DNA of 31,731 nucleotides from JALZDI01 sp965653225 (lineage in GTDB: Bacteria > Actinomycetota > Actinomycetes > Propionibacteriales > Nocardioidaceae). Numbering within the stretch: the stretch's first letter is position 1; each line of letters starts with the position of its first letter. The translations under genes were made by a program, and so were the position numbers. Below are positions 8,155-15,596 of the stretch, piece by piece. The stretch covers positions 1 through 31,731 of the forward strand of contig CBFGZI010000035.1 in assembly GCA_965653225.1 (NCBI GenBank), read 5' to 3'. The notes under the pieces are model-generated. The model was not told the DNA's origin and did not search any database. It worked only from the letters and a program-made list of their open reading frames with translations.

Positions 8155-9035
8155 GTCAGCGCCCTCCTTTGCACGAGTCGGATGAGACCGTCGCCCAGCA
8201 GTCCGAAGACGGCGTACACGACGAGGCCGACGATGATGACGTCGGTCTTCCCGTAGTTCTGAGCCAGCGTGATCATGTAGCCGATTCCGCTGGTGGCGTT
8301 GATCTGCTCCACCACCACCAGCGCGAGCAGCGCGGAGGTGACGGCGAACCGCATGCCGAGCAGGAAGCCGGGCATGGCGCCGGGCAGGACCACCGACCGG
8401 ATGAACTCCATGCGTCCCACACCGGAGGTCTCGGCGAGCTCGACGTAGCGGCTGTCGATGCTGCGCAGCCCGTTGTGGGTGTGGATGTAGATCGGCACCA
8501 GCACCGCGAGCGCGATCGTGGTCACCTTCATGCCCTCGCCGATGCCGAACCACAGGATCAGCAGCGGGATGAGCGCGAGGCTGGGGATGGAGCGCTTGAC
8601 CTGTACGGGTCCGTCGACGAGGTACTCGCCGAACCGGGAGAGACCGGCGATGATCGCCAGCACGGTCCCGGCCGCGACGCCGAACACCAGCCCCCAGAAC
8701 GCGCGGATGGCCGAGATCGCCAGGTCGCTCTGCAGCTGCCCCTTGCCGATCAGGTCACCGGCCGTCGTGACGACCGTCCACGGCGCCGACAGGGTCACCG
8801 GGTCGATCCAGCCTGCTACAGACCCCGCGGACCAGACCGCCACCAAAGCGATGGGACCCAGCAGGATGCCCATCGGGATGCGGCGGCCGGGCCCGAGGCG
8901 ACGTCGCTTGACCCGCTCGTCGGTCCGGGTGCCCGGCTCCTTCGCCTGCGGCTCGGAGCCGGTCGCGCCCGTGGCCGGGCTCGCGCTGCCAGGACGCGTC
9001 GTCTTCGTGTCTGTGGTCGTCGAGCCGGGAGTCAT
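8130..9035 (-). CDS. ssuC: sulfonate-type ABC transporter permease
   Basis: This 301-residue inner-membrane permease is of the BPD_transp_1 (SsuC/TauC) type. A hydrophilic N-terminal tail of about 50 residues, rich in Thr, Ser, Pro and Arg, precedes about six hydrophobic helices. The cytoplasmic EAA loop reads ELAETSGVGRMEFIRSVVLPGA, cut here after VVLPGA, and would dock onto the ATPase. I chose the ATG at 9035, which overlaps the lipoprotein stop as TGATG; a GTG one codon earlier (9038) is equally possible. The long polar N-terminal tail is somewhat unusual, but similar tails occur in actinobacterial relatives. The order lipoprotein, permease, ATPase and monooxygenase suggests one transcript. 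Confidence 0.88.
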   Translation of the reverse strand: MTPGSTTTDTKTTRPGSASPATGATGSEPQAKEPGTRTDERVKRRRLGPGRRIPMGILLGPIALVAVWSAGSVAGWIDPVTLSAPWTVVTTAGDLIGKGQLQSDLAISAIRAFWGLVFGVAAGTVLAIIAGLSRFGEYLVDGPVQVKRSIPSLALIPLLILWFGIGEGMKVTTIALAVLVPIYIHTHNGLRSIDSRYVELAETSGVGRMEFIRSVVLPGAMPGFLLGMRFAVTSALLALVVVEQINATSGIGYMITLAQNYGKTDVIIVGLVVYAVFGLLGDGLIRLVQRRALTWRRTLES

Positions 9036-10231
9036 CACGACCCCTTCTTGGCGCCACCGGTCTTGGCCGACGCGTCTGACTTGGCGGCTCCCGACGTGGT
9101 AGCTCCGGACTTGGCGCCGGACTTTTCACCGGACTTTTCACCGGACTTGGCGCCCGACTCGGCTGCGGCACCGGTCGGGTCGGCGCCGACGCCCTCGAAC
9201 CGGTGGTCGTACAGCTTGGTCAGGTCGAGCGGCGGGTGCCCCTGCTCCTTGACGAGCAGGTTCACGGTCTTCTGCTCGCGCGCGATGGCGGACGACCAGT
9301 CGGCGGGCACGGTGTACTTGCCGAGCGCCTTGACGATGTAGTCGGCGTCCGAGGGGGACAGCCCCTCGTGCTGGACGTAGTAGCCCTTCGCGTACTCGTC
9401 GGGGTGCGCGTTGATCCAGCGCTGCGCCTTTCCCCACACCGCGACGTACTGCTTCAGCGCGGCGGCCTTGTGGGCGTCCTGCAGCACGTCGGTCGGGGTG
9501 TACAGGTGCCAGGCGTCGTCCCGGATGCCGGGCGAGAGGGTGTGGGCACCGTCCTTGCCGTACTTGGACATCAGCGGCGGGACGAGCGCCTGGCCGAGCG
9601 GTGCCACGTCCACCTGCCCGCTGCCGAGCGCGTTGACGTACACGTCGTCGACGCTTTCCATCTCGACGAGGTCGACGTCGTTCTTCGACAGGCCGAGCTT
9701 CTTGAGCAGCTTCAGCACCAGGGCGCCCTGCGCCTGGCCGGGGCTGTAGGCGATCTTCTTGCCCTTGATGTCGGCGAGCGTCTTGACGTCGGCCCCGGGG
9801 GCGATGCCGAGCTCGTAGACCGGGTGGTCAAGCGGGTCCTTGGTGTAGCGGGCCGCGATGATCTTGACGTCGGTGCCGCTCCACTGCGCGAACAGCGGCG
9901 GTATGTCGGACACGGACCCCACGTCGATCGCGTCGGCGCGGAACGCCTGCAGGGTCTCGGGGCCGCCCGAGATGTTGGCCCACTGGATCTTGATCGGCAG
10001 GTTCTTGCCCAGGCCGGACATCTGGAGCGCCACCTGGGTGTAGGGGTCGCCCACCCGCAGGACGGTCTTCTTGGCTCCTGAGTCGGGGATTGCGGCGGTG
10101 AGCTTGAGGTGCGGTCCCTCCGCCTCGTCACTGCTGCTTCCGGGCAGGCATCCGGTCAGCGCGATCGGGGAGATGACCAGGACGGCCAATGTCGCCCCGG
10201 TTCGGGTGCGTCGCGGTGGAACGCTGTGCAT
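9035..10231 (-). CDS. ssuA: SsuA/TauA/NrtA-type substrate-binding lipoprotein
   Basis: This 398-residue extracytoplasmic solute-binding protein feeds the adjacent permease. A basic N-region (RRTRTGATL), a hydrophobic stretch and lipobox A-L-T-G-Cys28 mark it as a lipoprotein. The body matches the NMT1/SsuA fold: L-R-V-G near residue 60, A-F-R-A-D-A-I-D-V-G-S-V-S-D-I-P-P, and an L-A-D-I-K-G-K-K-I-A hinge. I chose the ATG at 10231 (AAGGAG upstream); the frame is open further upstream, but that would bury the signal peptide. The last 40 or so residues are a low-complexity tail of Lys/Ser/Gly/Ala repeats encoded by 12-bp tandem units. It probably lies outside the folded domain and could interact with the anionic cell wall (inference). 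Confidence 0.88.
   Translation of the reverse strand: MHSVPPRRTRTGATLAVLVISPIALTGCLPGSSSDEAEGPHLKLTAAIPDSGAKKTVLRVGDPYTQVALQMSGLGKNLPIKIQWANISGGPETLQAFRADAIDVGSVSDIPPLFAQWSGTDVKIIAARYTKDPLDHPVYELGIAPGADVKTLADIKGKKIAYSPGQAQGALVLKLLKKLGLSKNDVDLVEMESVDDVYVNALGSGQVDVAPLGQALVPPLMSKYGKDGAHTLSPGIRDDAWHLYTPTDVLQDAHKAAALKQYVAVWGKAQRWINAHPDEYAKGYYVQHEGLSPSDADYIVKALGKYTVPADWSSAIAREQKTVNLLVKEQGHPPLDLTKLYDHRFEGVGADPTGAAAESGAKSGEKSGEKSGAKSGATTSGAAKSDASAKTGGAKKGS
9105..9152. repeat. four 12-bp tandem repeats in the lipoprotein C-terminus
   Basis: Four adjacent 12-bp units begin CCGGAC and end TTGGCG or TTTTCA (9105-9116, 9117-9128, 9129-9140, 9141-9152). On the coding (minus) strand each encodes a four-residue Lys-Ser-Gly-Ala/Glu step. 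The in-frame unit length means that slippage would change tail length without a frameshift. Confidence 0.85.
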
Positions 10232-10334
10232 CTGGTCTCCTTGGCACGTGGTCGACGGTGTCTTCACGGGGTGGGCTTGCCGTGTGTCGGTCGGCTGTGG
10301 CCGGGTCACCCCGGAGTGCGGAGAGGAAACAGTA

Positions 10335-10380
10335 GCAAGTCGATAGACTTTAGCGATAATCAAGTCCGGCGTGTCAGAAA
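10335..10380 (-). promoter_or_regulatory. AT-rich putative promoter/operator of the ssu-like operon
   Basis: This is an AT-rich island in otherwise GC-rich DNA, 104 to 149 nt upstream of the lipoprotein start. It holds the pentamer CGATA twice, at 10341-10345 and 10354-10358, a 13-nt direct spacing. On the minus strand CTGACA and TAAAGT lie about 19 nt apart, a weak match to a housekeeping promoter. I cannot name the regulator. Confidence 0.35.
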
Positions 10381-10420
10381 GAGCACGAGGGGCCGCACCC
10401 GTGCGGGTGCGGCCCCTCGT
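10379..10420 (-). terminator. intrinsic terminator of the flotillin operon
   Basis: A perfect 17-bp stem (10385-10401 with 10404-10420, starting ACGAGGGG and ending CCCCTCGT) has a 2-nt apparent loop. On the minus strand it is followed by a pyrimidine tract containing CTCTTTCT. It lies 25 nt after the flotillin-like stop, so it should end that minus-strand transcript before the next operon on the same strand. Confidence 0.85.
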
Positions 10421-10444
10421 CAGCAGTCGCTGGACGCGCCGAGG

Positions 10445-11851
10445 TCAGCCGGTGGCTGCCCCGTTCGGGGTGACCGCCTGCGCCGGCGCGGGGGCGGCGA
10501 CGCCGGACGGCTGGCCCGCCTGGCCGTTCTGGCTCGCCTGGCCGTTGCCGCCGATGGCGTTGATCAGCTGCTTGGCCAGGCCGAACCCGGCGCCGCCCAT
10601 CGTCATCGCCTGTCCGAGCAGGTCGGCCATGCCCTCGCCGCCGTTGAGCACCACCAGGTTGTCGATGTTGCCCATCGCCGAGGCGCCGGCCCGCACGATC
10701 TCGGGGTAGGTCTCGGCGATCTGCTGGGCGATGACCGCCTCCTGGTTCTCCGCTAGCGCCTTGGCGCGCGCCTCGATACCGGCGGCCTCGGCCAGCCCCT
10801 TCTCCTTGATGGCCGCCGCCTGGGCCTTGCCGGTCAGCTCGGTGGCCTTCGCCTCGGCTTCGCCGCGCAGCGTGGTCTGCTGCGCCTCGGCCTGGGCGCG
10901 GGCGATGGCGGCCTCACGCTCGGCGTTGGCAAGCGTCACCTGCTTGTACGCCTCGGCGTCGGCGGGCTTGCGGACCTCCGACTCGAGCGTCTTCTCCATG
11001 CGGGCGGCGTCCAGCTCGGCCGCGGCGGTCTCGGCGCGCACGACCTCCTGGCGGGCCCGCGCCTCGGCCAGCGGGCCGGCCTGCTTGGACTCGGCGCTGG
11101 CCTTGTCGATCTCGGCCTGGTAGCCCGCCTGCTTGATGGAGGACTCGCGGTACGCGGCGGCCTTCTCCGCGTTCGCGTCCTGCTCGGCCTTGGTGGCCTC
11201 CTGGTCGCGCTGGGCGGCGTGGATGCGGGCCTGCGCGGCGATCGCGGCCGCCTGCGGCTTGCCGAGGTTCTTGATGTACTCGCCCTCGTCGTCGATCTCC
11301 TGGATCTGCAGGGAGTCGACCACCAGGCCGAGCTTGAGCAGGTCGTCGGCGAGGCTGGCGCGGATGTTCGCGGTCAGCTCCTCGCGGTTGTGCAGCATGT
11401 CCTCCACGGTCATGCCGCCGACGATGGCGCGCAGGTGGCCGGCGAACAGCTCGTGGATGGTGCCGAGCATGACCTCCTGCTTCTGGTCGAGGAAGCGCCG
11501 GGCGGCGTTGGCGATCGACTGCAGGTCGTCGCCGACCTTGAACGCCACCACGCCCTTGACGACCAGCGGGATGGACTGGTTGGAGACCGCGTTGACGACC
11601 AGGCCGGTGGCGCGGATGTCCAACGGCAGCCGGCGCACGGTCTGGAAGCCGGGGATGACCGCGGTGCCGCGTCCGACGACGATCTTGAAGCCGAGGCTGT
11701 CCAGGGTGGTGCCGTTGTCGCCGTGCGCGCCGAGGCCGGAGATGATCACGGCCTCGTTCGGCTCGGCGACCCGCCAGACCAGTCGGAACAGCACGACCAG
11801 GACGAGCAGCGCCGCGACACCGAGGCCGAGCAACAGTAGGAGTGGGCTCAT
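10445..11851 (-). CDS. flotillin-like SPFH/band 7 protein
   Basis: This 468-residue membrane-anchored scaffold has one N-terminal hydrophobic helix (about residues 3-25, Leu/Val-rich), an SPFH domain (about 27-200), then a long Ala/Glu/Lys/Gln-rich coiled coil (about 210-380) with the alternating A-E-A repeats of flotillins, and a Gly/Pro/Ala/Gln-rich C-terminus. Bacterial flotillins oligomerise at the inner face of the membrane and organise lipid microdomains. The ATG at 11851 puts the membrane helix right at the N-terminus, as in relatives. A frame open further upstream has no such logic. The ribosome-binding site is weak. The NfeD-like gene 86 nt upstream on the same strand is the usual partner, and a strong terminator follows. 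Confidence 0.93.
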   Translation of the reverse strand: MSPLLLLLGLGVAALLVLVVLFRLVWRVAEPNEAVIISGLGAHGDNGTTLDSLGFKIVVGRGTAVIPGFQTVRRLPLDIRATGLVVNAVSNQSIPLVVKGVVAFKVGDDLQSIANAARRFLDQKQEVMLGTIHELFAGHLRAIVGGMTVEDMLHNREELTANIRASLADDLLKLGLVVDSLQIQEIDDEGEYIKNLGKPQAAAIAAQARIHAAQRDQEATKAEQDANAEKAAAYRESSIKQAGYQAEIDKASAESKQAGPLAEARARQEVVRAETAAAELDAARMEKTLESEVRKPADAEAYKQVTLANAEREAAIARAQAEAQQTTLRGEAEAKATELTGKAQAAAIKEKGLAEAAGIEARAKALAENQEAVIAQQIAETYPEIVRAGASAMGNIDNLVVLNGGEGMADLLGQAMTMGGAGFGLAKQLINAIGGNGQASQNGQAGQPSGVAAPAPAQAVTPNGAATG

Positions 11852-11937
11852 GGCTGGTGGTTCGCTCTCTGTGAGAGATGGGTGGTGAGAGTTGGGTGGG
11901 TGGACGGTGATGAGCCTGGTGGCTCTTGCAACGGCGG

Positions 11938-12138
11938 CTAGCCGGTGAACGCGGGGGACACGTAGGCGTTGCGGGGTTCCTCGAAGTCGATGACCACCAC
12001 ACGCGTGCCCACCTCGATGACCTTGTCGTCGACCGGGTAGGCGTAGAACGCCTCGACGCCGCCGCGTACGGGGAGCATGACCTCGCCGACCAGGCCGGGA
12101 CCGACCCTGCCGGTGACCCTGCCCGTCTTTCCGATCAC
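11938..12138 (-). CDS. small NfeD-like OB-fold protein
   Basis: This 66-residue soluble protein matches the C-terminal NfeD OB-fold: I-G-K-T-G-R-V at the start, G-L-V-G-E-V-M-L-P-V-R-G-G in the middle, and G-T-R-V-V-V-I-D-F near the end. Full NfeD proteins add membrane helices or a protease domain; neither is present here, so this is the stand-alone form. I chose a GTG at 12138 because AAGGGGG lies just upstream and the homologous region begins there; a longer frame upstream is compositionally unlike the family. NfeD proteins pair with SPFH/flotillin proteins, and a flotillin-like gene follows on the same strand. Confidence 0.82.
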   Translation of the reverse strand: MIGKTGRVTGRVGPGLVGEVMLPVRGGVEAFYAYPVDDKVIEVGTRVVVIDFEEPRNAYVSPAFTG

Positions 12139-12298
12139 GAGTCCCCCTTGCTGCTCCTGCCCGGCTAGTGCTCGGGCTGGTCCCGGCGGGCGCGGCAGGC
12201 ATTGCAAGAGTACGGCCGGGCGGCGCGGGCGCTCCATTGTCGCGGCTGCACGGGCCGATGCGCAGGGGGAATTCGGAAAAATGTCCTCGGAAACAGCC

Positions 12299-12327
12299 AG
12301 GGCCGCCGGTACGCGACCGGCGGCCCT
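12299..12327 (-). terminator. terminator-like hairpin after the gamma-glutamyltransferase gene
   Basis: A perfect 12-bp stem (AGGGCCGCCGGT at 12299-12310 with its complement at 12316-12327) has a 5-nt loop. It lies 22 nt beyond the stop of the minus-strand gene. The following minus-strand sequence contains TGTTTCC and then ATTTTTCC, a modest U-rich tail. Confidence 0.7.
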
Positions 12328-12349
12328 TGGCCTCGACTCCCGCGTTCGG

Positions 12350-14263
12350 CTACCAGCCGATGGCCGAACCGTCCTTGCGGTGGTCGGAGGCCGCCCGGTA
12401 GACGCCGTTGACCGGGCCGTTGGCGCCCGTCCCCGACGGCCAGTCGCCGGCCTGCTCGGGGGTGAAGTGGATGGCCTGGTAGCCGCCCATGCTGCTGCTG
12501 TCGGCCGGCAGCAGGTCGTGTCCCTTGGCCGCCAGCGCGGACCCGACCAGCTGGTCGAGCTGCGGCTCGAGCTCGAGCGTGTTCTCGAACTGGTCGTGGT
12601 GGAACCGCGCGGCGTCGGTGGCCGCCTGGGCGTTCATGCCCAGGTTGATCATGTTGACCAGCTCGGTGGCCTGCGCCTGCGGCTGCTCGGAGCCGCCCAT
12701 GTTCCCGAACGAGAGCACGGGCCGGTCGTCCTTGGTGACGAACGCCGGGATGATCGTGTGGTAGGGCCGCTTGCGTCCGGCGACGACGTTGGGCGAGTCG
12801 GTGTCGAGGTTGAACAGCGCTCCCCGGTCCTGCAGCGCGAACCCGTACCCCGGCACGGTGATCCCGGAGCCGAAGTGCTGGTAGTTGCTGTAGATGAACG
12901 ACGTCATGTTGCCCCAGCGGTCGGCCGTGGTGAGGTAGACCGTGCCGGAGTTGACCGCGCCGGGTTCCTTCGGCTTCATGGCGTGGTCGAGGTCTATCCG
13001 GCGGCACAGCCGCTCCGCGAAGCTCTTGGACAGCAGCATGCCCAGCGGTATGTCGACGAAGCGCGGGTCGCCGTTGTAGCGGTTCAGCTCGTCGTAGGCG
13101 AGCTTCTTGGCCTCGATCAGGATGTGCCAGAACAGCGGCGAGCGTGGGCCGAGATCCCGAAGGCTCTTGCCGAGTACGGGCTCGACCTTCTCCAGGATGT
13201 TCAGCAGGATCAAGGTGGCGAAGCCCTGCGAGTTCGGGGGCATCTCGTGCACCTCGTAGCCGTAGTAGTCGACGCTGAGCGGGTCCACCCACTCCGCGTG
13301 GAAGTCCGACACGTCGTCCTGGGTCATCGCCCCGCCGAGGCGCTGGATCTTCGCCACGACGGCGCGACCGATGTCACCGGTGTAGAACGCGTCGCGTCCG
13401 AGCGTCTGCAGCTCGCGGTACGCCCGGGCGAGGTCGGGGTTGCGGAAGATGGAGTACAGCGCCGGCGGCTCGCCGTTCTCGAGGTACGTAGCCGCGGAGT
13501 CGGGGTCCTTGCGCAGCAGGTCGGTCTCCTCCGCCCAGTCGTGGTGGATCCGCTCGGTGACCGCGAAACCCTCCTCCGCCAGGTCGACGGCCGGCTGCAG
13601 GACGGTGGCGAAGGTCTGGTTGCCGAACCGGTCGAGCAGCTCGCTCCAGCCGTCAACGGCACCCGGCACCGTCACGCTGTTCGGCCCGTACAACGGCATG
13701 CCGTTCTTGGCGGTGTGGCCGCGGTCGGCGAAGTACTGCGGTGACCACGCACGGGGCGACCAACCGCTCGCGTTGAGGCCGTAGAGCTTGCGCTGGTCGG
13801 CGGAGTAGTGGATCACGAACGCGTCGCCGCCGATGCCGGTGCTGTACGGCTCCACCAGGCCGAGCATGGCCGCCGTCGCCACCGCGGCGTCGGCGGAGTT
13901 TCCGCCGTCCTGGAGCACGCGTACGCCCGCCTCGGCCGCCAGTGACTGGCTGGTGGCCACCACCCCGTTGCGTGCCAGCACCTCCGAGCGCGTCTGCTCC
14001 GACCAGCCGGCAGCACGGTCCCCGCGCACGGCCGTGATGCTTGCCCCCGGCTCCGCAATAGATGCGCTCGGCTCACCGAACGGTGTGGGACTCGTCGGCG
14101 CTCCCCCCGACTGTTGGGTGGTCGCGGCTGCACTCGTGCGACCGGCGGGAGCCGCGGACGCGCGCTGCGTCAGACTCCCTCCCGCCGCCAGCGCCGCTGC
14201 CGCGGCACCGCCCTTCAGAACGGTTCTGCGGGTGGCCGTGTGGTGCGCTGACTCTTCCGTCAC
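12350..14263 (-). CDS. Tat-exported gamma-glutamyltransferase, YwrD-like
   Basis: This 637-residue Ntn-hydrolase precursor would cleave gamma-glutamyl amides such as glutathione outside the cytoplasm. A twin-arginine signal (Arg12-Arg13 in RRTVLKGG, then an Ala-rich segment ending near A-S-A) directs export. The large-subunit signature R-N-G-V-V-A-T-S, G-G-N-S-A-D-A-A-V-A and G-I-G-G-D-A-F is present. The predicted autocleavage nucleophile is Thr441 in S-G-T-V-Y-L, giving a small subunit of about 197 residues with G-N-M-T-S-F-I and F-G-S-G-I. The GTVYL context rather than TTH points to the YwrD-like subfamily. I chose GTG at 14263 for its GGAGGAG ribosome-binding site 7 nt upstream and the Tat motif placement. 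Whether the enzyme is a transferase or a hydrolase on glutathione is not certain. Confidence 0.9.
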   Translation of the reverse strand: MTEESAHHTATRRTVLKGGAAAAALAAGGSLTQRASAAPAGRTSAAATTQQSGGAPTSPTPFGEPSASIAEPGASITAVRGDRAAGWSEQTRSEVLARNGVVATSQSLAAEAGVRVLQDGGNSADAAVATAAMLGLVEPYSTGIGGDAFVIHYSADQRKLYGLNASGWSPRAWSPQYFADRGHTAKNGMPLYGPNSVTVPGAVDGWSELLDRFGNQTFATVLQPAVDLAEEGFAVTERIHHDWAEETDLLRKDPDSAATYLENGEPPALYSIFRNPDLARAYRELQTLGRDAFYTGDIGRAVVAKIQRLGGAMTQDDVSDFHAEWVDPLSVDYYGYEVHEMPPNSQGFATLILLNILEKVEPVLGKSLRDLGPRSPLFWHILIEAKKLAYDELNRYNGDPRFVDIPLGMLLSKSFAERLCRRIDLDHAMKPKEPGAVNSGTVYLTTADRWGNMTSFIYSNYQHFGSGITVPGYGFALQDRGALFNLDTDSPNVVAGRKRPYHTIIPAFVTKDDRPVLSFGNMGGSEQPQAQATELVNMINLGMNAQAATDAARFHHDQFENTLELEPQLDQLVGSALAAKGHDLLPADSSSMGGYQAIHFTPEQAGDWPSGTGANGPVNGVYRAASDHRKDGSAIGW

Positions 14264-14319
14264 CTGAATCTCCTCCAGCACTTTCGCTGCGCGTCGTGCT
14301 CCGCGGAGGTCCGACCGAG

Positions 14320-14408
14320 CTCCCCGACCTCGGGGAGATGCATTCGCGTTTCTCGCGATGCTGCTGCGGTCGACTGGGGCATGCCCCTCGAGGCGAGTCG
14401 ACCTCGCC
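14320..14408. promoter_or_regulatory. cluster of three palindromes between divergent genes
   Basis: This cluster lies in the 310-nt gene-free stretch 14264-14573. The palindromes are CTCCCCGA/TCGGGGAG (14320-14337, 2-nt loop), the perfect 12-mer GGGGCATGCCCC (14376-14387), and GGCGAG/CTCGCC (14392-14397 and 14403-14408). They could be operators for the neighbouring Lrp-type regulator or leader hairpins of the transferase transcript. The rest of the gap holds the regulator promoter and a possible minus-strand promoter near 14455-14480 (TTGCTA, 18 nt, CATAAA). Confidence 0.4.
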
Positions 14409-14537
14409 GACGGCCTCACGCAACCGCGGGCCCATGGATAGTCGTTCTTTATGGCACAACTACAACGTCGGTAGCAACCACGACATGCGGCGCGTCGACA
14501 GAACGGCTCCTCTGAGGCAATCAGCCAGCAGACACCC

Positions 14538-14573
14538 TTGACATGACGCTTTCGCGCATCCCATAGTCACTGA
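14538..14573 (+). promoter_or_regulatory. promoter giving a leaderless Lrp-type mRNA
   Basis: A perfect -35 TTGACA (14538-14543) is followed by 18 nt and CATAGT (14562-14567), four of six -10 matches. A start 7 nt after the -10 falls on the G of the GTG start codon at 14574. No Shine-Dalgarno sequence precedes that codon, which fits a leaderless transcript. Confidence 0.7.
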
Positions 14574-15596
14574 GTGCCTGATCGGCCCAAACTCGGGGAC
14601 CTCGATCGGCGAATCGTCGCTGCCCTGCAGCTCAACGGTCGCGCGTCGTGGAAGCAGGTCGCCGCTGCCCTGAAGGCGTCCGAGTCGACGGTCGCGCGCC
14701 GCGGGCAACAGCTGCTCGACTCGCGGCTCGTGTCGGTCACCGGCCTTCTCGACCACCTGCGCTGCGGGCTGGGCATCTCGCTGCAGGTGCGGCTGCGGTG
14801 CCGACCCGGACGTGCCGGCGACGTCGCGACCGCGCTGGCGGCCATGCCCTCCGCCAGGTTCGTCACGCTGGTCACCGGCTCCGCCGACGTCGCCGCGGAG
14901 TTCGTCGTGCCCAGCCACCACGACGTCGCGCGCATCCTCGTCGAGGAGCTGCCGCGGCCCGACGACGTCGTCGACACCGAGTCGATGATGGTGATGCGCA
15001 AGTTCGCCGCGGTCGAGGAGTGGGACACCGGTCTGCGTCCCCCGTCTGCGGTCACGATGCTGCGTTCTGCGCAGGGCGACACTTCGCGGGGCCATCGTGA
15101 CTGGCACGAGCCGGAGGTCCTGACCCCGCAGGAGTTCGCGATCGCTGAGGTGCTCGCCGTAGAGGGCCGCGCCGGCTACAAGCAGATCGCCGGTGCCGTG
15201 GGCGTGAGCGAGTCCACGGCGGCGCGACGCGTGGAGTCACTCGTCCGCCGGGGGTGCCTGCGGTTCCGCACCGTGTTCGACGCGTCCCTGATCGGCCTCG
15301 ACGTCGAGTTCCTGCAGTGGCTGACCGTCGACCCCGCGGAGCTCGAGCACGTGGGCGTGCAGCTTTCCAAGGAGCGCTCGACGCGCTACGTCAGCGCCAC
15401 GACCGGCCGGTTCAACCTGTGCCTGCACGGCGTCCTGCCCGGCTACGGCGACCTCTACCACTACACGACCGACGTCATCGGCGCCCTGCCCGGACTGCGC
15501 GCCGCCGACATCACCCTGCAGGTGCGCACCCTCAAGACCGCATGGCTCGACGTGGAACCGGACGGAACTCGGCGAAAGGAAGGTCGGAGACGATGA
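14574..15596 (+). CDS. tandem Lrp/AsnC-family transcriptional regulator
   Basis: This 340-residue regulator is made of two Lrp/AsnC units, about twice the usual 150 residues. The first HTH spans about residues 7-55 (LDRRIVAALQLNGRASWKQVA then SESTVARR), followed by a RAM-like ligand-binding region to about 145. The second HTH spans about 183-228 (a GYKQIAGAVGVSESTAARR core) with a second effector region to about 325. Both recognition helices keep the S-E-S-T-x-A-R-R core. It starts with GTG at 14574, apparently leaderless. The stop overlaps the start of the deacetylase-like gene (ATGA), so it heads the operon it probably controls. The effector is most often an amino acid or related small molecule in this family; which one is unknown here. 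Confidence 0.9.
   Translation: MPDRPKLGDLDRRIVAALQLNGRASWKQVAAALKASESTVARRGQQLLDSRLVSVTGLLDHLRCGLGISLQVRLRCRPGRAGDVATALAAMPSARFVTLVTGSADVAAEFVVPSHHDVARILVEELPRPDDVVDTESMMVMRKFAAVEEWDTGLRPPSAVTMLRSAQGDTSRGHRDWHEPEVLTPQEFAIAEVLAVEGRAGYKQIAGAVGVSESTAARRVESLVRRGCLRFRTVFDASLIGLDVEFLQWLTVDPAELEHVGVQLSKERSTRYVSATTGRFNLCLHGVLPGYGDLYHYTTDVIGALPGLRAADITLQVRTLKTAWLDVEPDGTRRKEGRRR

Noticed and set aside
9105..9152. Possible CRISPR or regulatory iteron array
   Set aside because: The units are 12 bp, directly abutting with no spacers, in frame within a coding region, and encode a repetitive peptide tail.
10448..10860. Low-complexity end of the flotillin-like gene as a separate repeat element
   Set aside because: The Ala/Glu/Gln/Gly-rich sequence is in frame and normal for flotillin coiled coils and tails; no exact nucleotide repeat stands out.
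12077..13744. Long plus-strand open frame opposite the gamma-glutamyltransferase gene
   Set aside because: It has no recognisable domain and Arg/Val/Gly-rich composition, and it covers the end of the NfeD-like gene as well as the transferase. It is an antisense shadow.
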